A DNA stretch of 64,000 nt, taken from NCBI RefSeq assembly GCF_002029235.1, contig NZ_MZGV01000010.1, positions 1 through 64,000 of the forward strand. The letters run 5' to 3'. The notes beneath the pieces are model-generated. The model was not told where the DNA came from, did not search any database, and was given only the letters and a program-made list of their open reading frames with translations. Shown here one piece after another: positions 1 through 6,639 of the stretch. This stretch comes from Clostridium oryzae. Lineage in GTDB: Bacteria > Bacillota > Clostridia > Clostridiales > Clostridiaceae. Every line of letters begins with the position of its first letter. Within the stretch, counting starts at the first letter, position 1. The translations under genes and the position numbers were made by a program.

Positions 1-70
1 CTATAAAAAAATATTTATTAATATAAAAATTTGCTGTTAACAGGATATAAAGAAAGGATTATTTATAATT

Positions 71-892
71 ATGAAGATAAGAACTTTAAATTCACTTTTG
101 AAAGATGCTCCAAAAAATCTTAGGAATAATGCCACTACTAGTATTGCCTCTATTATCACTATAATGTTAACTGTCTTTATTTTAGCACTATATGTACTAT
201 GCATATTGAATGTTAAAAGGACAATCATAGGTATCTATTCCCAATTCGAAATACAAGTCACTTTAGAAAATAATATAAAGACTACTGATAAACAAGACAT
301 ATATATGAAAATAAGAACAGCACACATTGTAAATGATGTTGTTTTTGAAAATAATATTCCACTATCAGCATCTTACATAATTAAAGTAACCGAAGCAAAT
401 GATGTATCGAAAATAACCACTAAGCTTAATGGGTTACAAGGTATAGATAAAATTAACATCTTTCAATGTGTTCCAGCAAAAATTTCAATAATAATTAAAT
501 TAATTCAATTGATAGGATTTATACTTTTCCTTATACTTATTATAGCAACATTTTTTTTAATTAAATATACGTTGAAACTTGCTATATATCCAAGAGTTAC
601 TGAAATTAATATAATGCAATATCTTGGTGCAACAGATTGTTTTATTAAATTACCATTTATTTTTGAAGGAATAATAATTGGATTTGTAGGATCAGTGTCA
701 GCAGTAATAGCAATTTACTTTTTATATATTTTTGTATACAAACAAATGAATTCTTTTATTTCAACAACTTCCATTAGTTTTATAGCTCCATCTTTTATTT
801 TCACAACTATATCATTAATCTTTATACCTATTGGAATGGTTTTAACTTCTATTGGAAGTATTCGTGTAGTCAAAAAATTCTTAACAGTTTAA
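71..892 (+). CDS. FtsX-like permease-family membrane protein
   Basis: The protein has 273 residues and the FtsX layout: a short cytoplasmic N-terminus (MKIRTLNSLLKDAPKNLRNN, where FtsX normally has the same kind of Leu/Lys-rich stretch), a first membrane helix at about 28-48, an extracellular domain to about 137, then three helices at about 138-166, 193-222 and 238-263. FtsX normally pairs with the ATPase FtsE and controls peptidoglycan hydrolases. No ftsE is visible, but only 70 bases precede this gene and it could lie before the window. The start is supported by AAAGGA about 12 bases upstream. The extracellular part is divergent, so this may be a paralogue rather than the main division FtsX. 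The family assignment is fairly firm; the role is not known. Confidence 0.7.
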   Translation: MKIRTLNSLLKDAPKNLRNNATTSIASIITIMLTVFILALYVLCILNVKRTIIGIYSQFEIQVTLENNIKTTDKQDIYMKIRTAHIVNDVVFENNIPLSASYIIKVTEANDVSKITTKLNGLQGIDKINIFQCVPAKISIIIKLIQLIGFILFLILIIATFFLIKYTLKLAIYPRVTEINIMQYLGATDCFIKLPFIFEGIIIGFVGSVSAVIAIYFLYIFVYKQMNSFISTTSISFIAPSFIFTTISLIFIPIGMVLTSIGSIRVVKKFLTV

Positions 893-1154
893 AAAAATAA
901 TGTTATTTAAACTGCAGATGGCTCTATAAAAAAGCTTCTTTAAGACTTATTTATTTTAATAATCATGTAATGGTGTTATAACAATATTTTCTATGACTGT
1001 ACACAACTATTTTTACTGACAAATAATCAAAGCTCGCTAGCATCCCCGTGTATAAAATTTCTAATTTCAAATCATCTTTATACAATTATAACGTATATTT
1101 CAATTAACTAATCCAGAACATCAGCGAGCTCCTCTATTCTACTCCCTAACCCAA

Positions 1155-1341
1155 TTTCCTTCATACGCTGAAAATACTCAGCTCAAGCAAAAGTATATCT
1201 ATTTCTTCTGCCTTCCTTAGTTTCCATCTTCTCGTTTGCATAGGCTATAATATCACCTATTGCTGTAAGTGAGGCATGTCCAAAAGCCTGTAAAGCCATA
1301 TTATATCCTGCTAGAAAGCCGCTTGTAACAGCTTCAGCATG
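1155..1341 (-). pseudogene. Decayed 3' fragment of the flavoprotein gene at 5362-6639
   Basis: This stretch is a diverged copy of positions 5452-5652, the C-terminal coding part of the intact flavoprotein. Shared blocks include CTTCTGCCTTCCTT, GGCATG.CCAAAAGCCTG and GCTTCAG.ATG. Relative to the intact copy it has lost about 12 bases in the middle and about 90 bases before the stop, and it ends abruptly near 1341-1350 where the HTH gene begins. It is not a working gene. The similarity also continues leftwards beyond the stop codon (CCAGAACAT and CAGCGAGCTCC at 1113-1132), so a gene end plus its flank was duplicated, not only coding sequence. Confidence 0.85.
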
Positions 1342-1764
1342 GTGGTCCAAATTGCGGCAAATTGGAAGTTATTACAATATACTGATATACCTTGCAATAA
1401 CTTGGCTCAGAGACTTAAGAAGGCAAGAATGCTGACTGGCATGTCTCAGGTAGAACTGGCAAAGAAGGTTGGCATTAGCCGCTCTGTTATAAATGAAGTT
1501 GAAGCTGGCTATCGAGATAAGATTTTAAGACCTACTTTGCTTAAGCTGCTAACTGTACTAGATAAAGATATTCTTTGCGATGATTATTATAGGTTTGTCC
1601 TTGATCAGGAAGAAAAATTGAAGCCACTTGTTGAGAAATATGGATTAAGAAAACTGGCTAGAATGATTGGAATTGATGCTTCCAGTTTGGATCATTGGAA
1701 AAGAGGGGATTATCAGATTTCTAGGAGGTATTTTGAAGACTTAAAAGAACTGAAATTGTTGTAG
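1339..1764 (+). CDS. HTH (XRE-type) DNA-binding protein, probably lost its native N-terminus
   Basis: The 141 residues hold a helix-turn-helix of the Cro/CI type at about 24-75 (AQRLKKARMLTGMSQVELAK, then GISRSVINEVEAG) and a second HTH-like segment at about 95-130 (YGLRKLARMIGIDASSLDHW). It is probably a transcriptional regulator. The start at 1339 lies at the junction with the pseudogene fragment and has no clear ribosome binding site, so the first 20 or so residues are probably junk from the join and the original gene was longer. The ORF is intact from the HTH to the stop. The last codons form the left arm of a long hairpin. No target or partner is evident. Confidence 0.55.
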   Translation: MVVQIAANWKLLQYTDIPCNNLAQRLKKARMLTGMSQVELAKKVGISRSVINEVEAGYRDKILRPTLLKLLTVLDKDILCDDYYRFVLDQEEKLKPLVEKYGLRKLARMIGIDASSLDHWKRGDYQISRRYFEDLKELKLL

Positions 1765-1788
1765 TTTCAGTTCCTGTAAGTCTTCAAA
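1732..1788 (+). terminator. Long hairpin overlapping the end of the HTH gene
   Basis: TTTGAAGACTTA and AACTGAAA pair with TTTCAGTT and TAAGTCTTCAAA, giving about 20 base pairs with a small asymmetric interior loop and a 9-base loop. The left arm encodes the C-terminus of the HTH protein. No long T run follows (AAATTATAG), so termination is plausible but not certain. Confidence 0.45.
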
Positions 1789-2077
1789 TTATAGCTTATT
1801 GATTAAATTAATGTATATTTTGTAGTAAACTACAAAACAGTCATTACAAACATAATTTTTAAAAATATATTATTTTAACTATTTTATTAAGATGTAATTT
1901 TTGCATAGTCTGCATTGATGCAATTTTTTTCAAATATAAGCAATATTATTAAAGTACCCCAAATACATTTTAACTAGTCTCTTTCACTACATTTTTGATA
2001 TCTTAACCAAAAGATTTCAGCATTTTCTGCTTCTGTTTGCTTAATTTTGCCTAACTATATTAATAACAACAAAAGCT

Positions 2078-2317
2078 CTATGCGTTAACTGATGTTTCCT
2101 CAAAAAATCTATCTGCAATATATTCTGGAGATTCAGCCCAAAGTCCATTCTCTGTATTCTGCAATGTAGAATATGTTTCAGAATTATAGAACTGATCAAT
2201 TGCTTCCACAAAATCTATATTTAATCTTTCCTGTAATACATCTATGACTGCACGAATCTGTATACAAACATTCATCGTTATATCTTTTCCATTAAACGTA
2301 TATATTACATCACTCAT
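2078..2317 (-). CDS. Small protein of the DUF3791/DUF3990 module (possible antitoxin or partner)
   Basis: The protein has 79 residues from the ATG at 2317, which sits 7 bases after a perfect AGGAGG. An in-frame start further upstream overlaps that site and is unlikely. The upstream gene's TGA is embedded in the start (ATGAGTGA, an 8-base overlap), so the two are translationally coupled. I do not assign a named domain. The sequence is acidic and helical, with an ESPEYIADRFFEE-type ending seen in small proteins that accompany DUF3990 genes in Clostridia. From context it is a candidate antitoxin or regulator of the adjacent protein; this is inference. Confidence 0.55.
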   Translation of the reverse strand: MSDVIYTFNGKDITMNVCIQIRAVIDVLQERLNIDFVEAIDQFYNSETYSTLQNTENGLWAESPEYIADRFFEETSVNA

Positions 2318-2999
2318 AAACACTCCTCCTAACAAACTTCAGATTCAATAACGCCTTTTCTGTGTGAAACGACACTTGGTTATTCACCTGGTTATATTTC
2401 AATCTTTTCACCGCTTCATCTGCTGTTAAAATACTAGCAATATATAGCTGAACTGTCTCCATTGTATTATCATCTGCTACAGGTCCAATAACAACATCAT
2501 TATCATGCTGCAATCCACCTTTCGAGCGATTTTCTTTGATAAATTCAAGCCACTCTTTGTTTAGTGAATCAAATCTTTTTATCTTCAATGTATCACTTTC
2601 TTCAAACACAAATTGATATACATAATAAGTATTCTTCTTTTCTCTCAAACTAAGACGATAGGCCCATTCCTTAGCCTGTCGCTCAAGAAGTGTAGTATAA
2701 AATCCAATTCCGAAATCTCTTCGATTATGTGACTTACCTAATTTAATATCCTTAAAATCTGAAACTGTTCCATGAAATAAAATCAATTCTTTGGACTCTT
2801 CATTTAGCGATTTTTCCACAAATTCCATTACTTCATCAAATGAAATCTGGTGCAAATACTCATGTTGCAAAATTATTTTTTCAAATACTTGATGTTTATG
2901 GAACAGTTCATTTGCATCATGAGCTAATAAATGATTTCTCTTAGCATACACTTCCATTGTCTGAATTACCAACATTTCAATATCTGATTGAATACTCAA
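2310..2999 (-). CDS. DUF3791-DUF3990 fusion protein, putative ADP-ribosyltransferase-fold toxin
   Basis: The N-terminal 65 residues resemble DUF3791 (VYAKRNHLLAHDANELF followed by HEYLHQISFDEVMEFVEKSL). Residues about 70-225 resemble DUF3990: LFHGT at about 75, DFGIGFYTT with QAKEWA at about 95-113, and QVSFHTEKALLNL near the C-terminus. These three blocks sit where ADP-ribosyltransferases of the His-Tyr class carry their NAD-binding His, Tyr and third catalytic segment, so an NAD-dependent toxin or modifier is likely. That is inference from the fold, not shown. The start is TTG at 2999 with a G7 run acting as Shine-Dalgarno sequence; ATG at codon 9 is an alternative. It overlaps the next gene by 8 bases. 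Confidence 0.65.
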   Translation of the reverse strand: MSIQSDIEMLVIQTMEVYAKRNHLLAHDANELFHKHQVFEKIILQHEYLHQISFDEVMEFVEKSLNEESKELILFHGTVSDFKDIKLGKSHNRRDFGIGFYTTLLERQAKEWAYRLSLREKKNTYYVYQFVFEESDTLKIKRFDSLNKEWLEFIKENRSKGGLQHDNDVVIGPVADDNTMETVQLYIASILTADEAVKRLKYNQVNNQVSFHTEKALLNLKFVRRSVYE

Positions 3000-3014
3000 A
3001 TAAATCGCCCCCCC

Positions 3015-3608
3015 TTTTTCATTCTATATTTTCATTCAAAATATAAATATGAGTACATGATTAGTCCTGTATTTAAAATAGCCATTCAAACTTAGACTAT
3101 ACAAATATGCTTTTGCATCCAATAATTATAGTGCAAAAATTAAAAACATTTATACACTCTATGTTATAATTAAGTTAAAAATCAACGAACAACAAAGAAG
3201 AGTTGTAAATGTTCTTGGCCTCCATTATAACAAAGTAATCGTCTGTAATCAAACATTAAAATTACAGTTTTCTGTCTTTGAAAGAAGTCAGCACTTTATA
3301 AAAAACGAAATAGTTTTATTGGTATTATACAGCACATCAGACATGTAATTTTTCTCAAATACTTTGACAAACCCATCCTTTTTTAATTATAACATGTTTA
3401 CAATATTTAGTGTAAATTTCACAAAAAAGTCTTTAGAATGCTAACAAACTCGCTAGTACCTAAGGCTGCAGATTTCTCCAATCATAAACAATATCGCAAT
3501 AACTCTTTAACTAATCTTTTCAAAATGTATTTTATGGTATTATAGCATATAACATATATGTTTACATGACTTGTATTTCAAAAGCCCGCCAACATCCTTC
3601 TCCCAGAA
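3015..3608. other. Gene-free stretch between the DUF3990 module and the IS element
   Basis: No gene can be supported here. An open stretch of about 57 codons at about 3178-3348 on the plus strand has no usable start or ribosome binding site. One sigma-A-like promoter (3364-3393, plus) has no gene after it. Motifs resembling the 960-1125 region (CTCGCTAG, GGTATTATAGC and CCAGAACAT) recur at 3445-3611, which suggests that both places derive from one duplicated intergenic sequence. Confidence 0.6.
3364..3393 (+). promoter_or_regulatory. Orphan sigma-A-like promoter
   Basis: TTGACA, 18 bases, TATAAC. The -35 is perfect. No plus-strand gene follows before the IS element, so it may be a relic, drive a small RNA, or be chance in AT-rich DNA. 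Confidence 0.35.
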
Positions 3609-3611
3609 CAT
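3609..3611. repeat. Target-site duplication (left), CAT
   Basis: CAT directly precedes the left IS end. The same CAT follows the right end at 5334-5336. The diverged copy at 1119-1121 reads CAT once between the same flanks (CCAGAA and CAGCGAGCTCC), as expected for an unoccupied site. Confidence 0.75.
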
Positions 3612-3653
3612 TGAACTGCTCCCCGTCAAGTAGACAATTAAAAAAATAAAAAT
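3612..3653. repeat. Left terminal inverted repeat of the IS3 element
   Basis: It begins TGAACTGCTCCCC and contains GTAGACAA. It aligns in register with the reverse complement of 5292-5333, which begins TGATATGCTTCC and contains GTAGACAA. Confidence 0.85.
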
Positions 3654-3688
3654 ATTTTCTGCCAGTAGGTGTAATCTTCTGGCAGTTT

Positions 3689-4495
3689 TCATGCCACTTT
3701 TAAATACATTTGATGTTTTTCCATTGGTGTTAATACACCAAGATTTCTTTGTAGTCGGTTGTTATTATAATACTCAATATATTTCTCAATCATTTCAATA
3801 ACAGACTCTTTACTTGCAAATCGCTTTCCGTAATATCTTTCCCTCTTGATGATTCCCCAAAAGCCTTCCATTGGACCATTATCAATACATTTTGCTACTC
3901 TAGACATGCTTTGTGTCATCCCTGCAGCGTCCAACTTTGAGTGAAATACTCGATTTGTGTACTGAAAACCTCTATCACTGTGAAATAGGGGATGTGCGTC
4001 TGGATTAGCCTCAATAGCAGCACTAAATGTGTCAAAAACTAAAGCGTTATTATTAGAGTTACGAATAACATATGCAACTATGCGTCTGTCGTATAAATCT
4101 AAGATTGCACTTAAATATACTTTATGCTTTTCTGTTCCAATGTAATAATGGAATTCTGTTACATCTGTAAGCCATTTCTCATTTGGAGCATCAGCTGTGA
4201 ACTCTCGATTCAGTATGTTTTCTGCTATATACTGTGGATTTGCTGCCTGTCGTGTGCAGCCGTTGTTTGAATACTTAATAGTTGATTTTATATCTAGTTT
4301 GCGGCATATGCGCAAAACACGCTTATCATTTGCCTTTATATCATGATATCGTTCAAGATCATCTCTGATTCTTCGATATCCTTTATCGGGGCTTTCTTCA
4401 TGGATTTTTTCAATCTCGCTAGCAATGCGAATATTTTCTGTTTCACCTTCAGGTATTTCTCTATGTAGCCATTTATAGTATGCAGCTCGAGACAC
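3689..4495 (-). CDS. IS3-family transposase OrfB (rve/DDE integrase core)
   Basis: The 268-residue segment has the catalytic triad of the IS3 integrase domain: Asp in WLTDVTEF, Asp in HSDRGFQY, and Glu in GPMEGFWG with exactly 35 residues between the second Asp and the Glu, followed by the usual Lys seven residues later (GIIKRE). An HTH_21-type segment (RAAYYKWLHR) lies at its start. The GTG at 4495 is only an apparent start. The frame stays open upstream through the end of orfA to about 4625, so the working enzyme is expected to be an OrfAB fusion made by -1 frameshifting at 4618-4624. It catalyses transposition of the surrounding element. Confidence 0.9.
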   Translation of the reverse strand: MSRAAYYKWLHREIPEGETENIRIASEIEKIHEESPDKGYRRIRDDLERYHDIKANDKRVLRICRKLDIKSTIKYSNNGCTRQAANPQYIAENILNREFTADAPNEKWLTDVTEFHYYIGTEKHKVYLSAILDLYDRRIVAYVIRNSNNNALVFDTFSAAIEANPDAHPLFHSDRGFQYTNRVFHSKLDAAGMTQSMSRVAKCIDNGPMEGFWGIIKRERYYGKRFASKESVIEMIEKYIEYYNNNRLQRNLGVLTPMEKHQMYLKVA

Positions 4496-4587
4496 ATTCC
4501 CAAGGTTACATAGAGCACTTATTGGATATTTATATTCTTGATTTTCTTCTTTTATAGCCTGATATATAACTTCATGGCGAATCAGAC

Positions 4588-5265
4588 TTAGTCCTGCCTC
4601 CTCTCTATCTCTTTGAGTTTTTTTAAGAAAGATACCTCCATTTCAGCTCGTTCTTTCTCTGCTTTTAAAATCCTATTTTCAGCTCTGAGTTTTTCTAATT
4701 CACTCATCTTTTCGAGAGACTTTTGTTTTCCTCGATTATCCTTTAATGCTTCGATTCCATCAGTTTCATATTTAACAGTGTAGTTACGTGCCTGCTGATA
4801 AGATACTTGATATTTTTCTGATGTTTCTGCGTAATTATGATTATGTGCAATACAATACTGTACAATTTCAATTCGTTCATCAAATGTAGTTTTTCTACCT
4901 TTAGTCATGATAGTACACCCTCCTGTTTTAGAAGACTTTATCTCTTCATGACTATTATACATTTTTATCCACTGTCGTAGTCTACTTTTAGAACGAATAC
5001 AATACTTCTTACAAATATCACCCAGTGAGCCCAAACCATTTAGATAATCATGTACTGCCTGCAATTTCAATTCTTTTGAATACTTTTGGTTTTGTTTAAT
5101 AAGAAAAGAATCACAACCAATAGCTTCAAAATTACGTATCCATTCTTGTACAGAAGCTTTACAAACACTGAGTTCATTAGCAATTCGACCTTGACTGCTT
5201 TTCCCATCTAGATATTTTAATACAGCAGATATTTTTTCTTCATCAGATATCTTTCTTTTAGACAT
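4588..5265 (-). CDS. IS3-family transposase OrfA (HTH, leucine zipper)
   Basis: The 225 residues contain two or three HTH_28/29-like segments (residues about 5-50, 60-105 and 125-165) that bind the terminal repeats. A charged coiled coil follows at about 185-222 (EKMSELEKLRAENRILKAEK) and serves for multimerisation. ATG at 5265 follows an AGGAGGGAGC-type ribosome binding site. Its last codons contain the A7 slippery run and it stops at 4588 inside the open orfB frame. It is normally made as a separate regulatory protein and as the N-terminal half of OrfAB. Confidence 0.9.
   Translation of the reverse strand: MSKRKISDEEKISAVLKYLDGKSSQGRIANELSVCKASVQEWIRNFEAIGCDSFLIKQNQKYSKELKLQAVHDYLNGLGSLGDICKKYCIRSKSRLRQWIKMYNSHEEIKSSKTGGCTIMTKGRKTTFDERIEIVQYCIAHNHNYAETSEKYQVSYQQARNYTVKYETDGIEALKDNRGKQKSLEKMSELEKLRAENRILKAEKERAEMEVSFLKKLKEIERRQD
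4618..4624 (-). promoter_or_regulatory. Programmed -1 ribosomal frameshift site (A AAA AAA)
   Basis: On the minus strand the orfA frame reads TTA AAA AAA CTC. Slipping back one base continues as ACT CAA AGA GAT AGA, which is the open orfB frame and joins it to the DDE domain. The A-rich heptamer is typical of IS3 elements. Confidence 0.8.
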
Positions 5266-5291
5266 AAAATAAGCTCCCTCCTAAGTGACAA

Positions 5292-5333
5292 GTTTTTATT
5301 ATTTCACTTGTCTACCTAGAAGGAAGCATATCA
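5292..5333. repeat. Right terminal inverted repeat of the IS3 element
   Basis: It is the mate of 3612-3653 and ends GCATATCA before the CAT target duplication. It lies immediately upstream of orfA, as in other IS3 elements, where the end also carries the promoter region. Confidence 0.85.
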
Positions 5334-5361
5334 CATTCAGCGAGCTCCTAACTCCTAATCT

Positions 5362-6639
5362 CTAAACAATCTTCTTCTTAAACACATCCCTAAGTCCAGC
5401 CTTCTCAATCCTCTCTTCAATCTCCTTAACATCCAGCGTGTATAGTCCAACTTCCTTCATATGCTGAAAATACTCCGCCCCAGCAAAAGTATACCTATTT
5501 CTTCTGCCTTCCTTCGTCTCCATTTTCTCATTCGCATAGGCAATAATATCTCCGATTGCTATAGTTCTTGGAAGTTTCAGTGGGGCATGCCCAAAAGCCT
5601 GGAAAACCGCATTATATCCCGCTAGCGAGCCACTGGCGACGGCTTCAGTATGTCCAACAAATAGTCCTGATTTTTCTCCGCCTACAAATAAATTATCTAT
5701 TCCTTTTACCTTCATATCGTTAGTCCTCGGTGCTACCGATAGATATCTTATTGAATTTCCTTTTCCCCCTGAGTACGGATCTACGTATCTTGCGTATTCA
5801 AGTCCTTTTATTTTTCTTAGCTTTTGAAGAGGATAGTACGATGTCATCAGCTTAGCATGACCCGTATCCAACAAAACTACATTCTCAGCAAATTCTTTCA
5901 GTGCATACTGCTGACAAACCTTCTTCTTTAATTTTGAAACATCCACATCCTCTTCAGGAACTTTAAGTACTACTACACCTTTTGAGTTAAGTTCATCCAC
6001 TATCTCCTGCGAAAGACTTTCTTTGGCAAGCTTGCAAGAGCCACTAAATGCACCAAGCACATCATCATCTCTCTCACCTTGAAGGTCTTCAACACCAACT
6101 CTGCTGGTAATGCTTACTCTTGGTCCAAAAGAAGGACATCTTAAAATGCACATGGAACATCCATTACCATATCTCAAGCAGTTACCCATCGGTCCTGTAG
6201 AACCTGTCGTTTCAATAAAAACATCTCCATCATATACATCACCATTTGCCAGACATATAGATGTCAGCTTTTTATCTTGTACATTAGCGTCTACAACCCT
6301 TGAAATAAGGTGAACTTTCACACCAATACTTTCTATATATTTATGAATCTTTACTTCCATTCTATTTACATCATACAGTGAAGCATGTTTATGACCTGGA
6401 AAGTCTACATTTTTATGTCTGCAGTTTCCATCAATTATTTCCACAAGTTCTTCTAAACCCAATGCTTTAATTTCCTCTAAAGCTGTATATCGACCATTGT
6501 TTCTTATTATTCCTCCAACGTTACCCAAACCAAGCAGCATATCAGTTTTTTCAAAAATCTCCACTTCTGCTCCTGCTAATCTGGCAGTAATAGCTGCTGC
6601 AATTCCTGCCCAGCCTCCTCCTATTACAATAGCTCTCAT
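5362..6639 (-). CDS. FAD-dependent oxidoreductase with a Cys-rich insert
   Basis: The 425 residues start with a classical FAD-binding Rossmann motif (VIGGGWAGIAAAITARLAGA, then an acidic EIFEK at the end of strand 2). A late FAD-contact block, NLFVGGEKSGLFVGHTEAVA, is like that of GidA/TrmFO-type flavoproteins. Residues about 145-165 carry a cysteine cluster (GNCLRYGNGCSMCILRC) that could bind a metal centre or be redox active. The stop overlaps nothing, but the start overlaps the upstream gene by 4 bases (ATGA), so the two are co-translated. The upstream protein can feed electrons from NAD(P)H, suggesting a two-subunit reductase; its substrate is not known. An IS3 element sits 26 bases after the stop, and a decayed copy of the 3' end lies at 1155-1341. 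Confidence 0.75.
   Translation of the reverse strand: MRAIVIGGGWAGIAAAITARLAGAEVEIFEKTDMLLGLGNVGGIIRNNGRYTALEEIKALGLEELVEIIDGNCRHKNVDFPGHKHASLYDVNRMEVKIHKYIESIGVKVHLISRVVDANVQDKKLTSICLANGDVYDGDVFIETTGSTGPMGNCLRYGNGCSMCILRCPSFGPRVSITSRVGVEDLQGERDDDVLGAFSGSCKLAKESLSQEIVDELNSKGVVVLKVPEEDVDVSKLKKKVCQQYALKEFAENVVLLDTGHAKLMTSYYPLQKLRKIKGLEYARYVDPYSGGKGNSIRYLSVAPRTNDMKVKGIDNLFVGGEKSGLFVGHTEAVASGSLAGYNAVFQAFGHAPLKLPRTIAIGDIIAYANEKMETKEGRRNRYTFAGAEYFQHMKEVGLYTLDVKEIEERIEKAGLRDVFKKKIV

Larger units (their letters stand above)
3612..5333 (-). mobile_element. Complete IS3-family insertion sequence (1722 bp)
   Basis: The element starts with TG and ends with CA, as IS3-family elements do. It has 42-bp imperfect terminal inverted repeats (about 30 matches), a 3-bp direct repeat CAT on each side, an orfA with HTH motifs and an orfB carrying a DD(35)E integrase core, both on the minus strand. 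It lies just after the stop codon of the flavoprotein gene. Both frames are intact, so the element may be active. The long orfA with two HTH segments and a coiled coil fits the IS150/IS3 side of the family; the exact subgroup needs a search. Confidence 0.9.

Noticed and set aside
3178-3348. Open reading stretch of about 57 codons on the plus strand
   Set aside because: It has no start codon with a ribosome binding site and no recognisable similarity; AT-rich DNA gives such stretches by chance.
1028-3611. CRISPR-like direct repeats (CTCGCTAG/CCCGCCAA motifs at about 1032, 3450 and 3583)
   Set aside because: They are few, imperfect, irregularly spaced, and better explained by duplication of an intergenic sequence; no cas genes are near.
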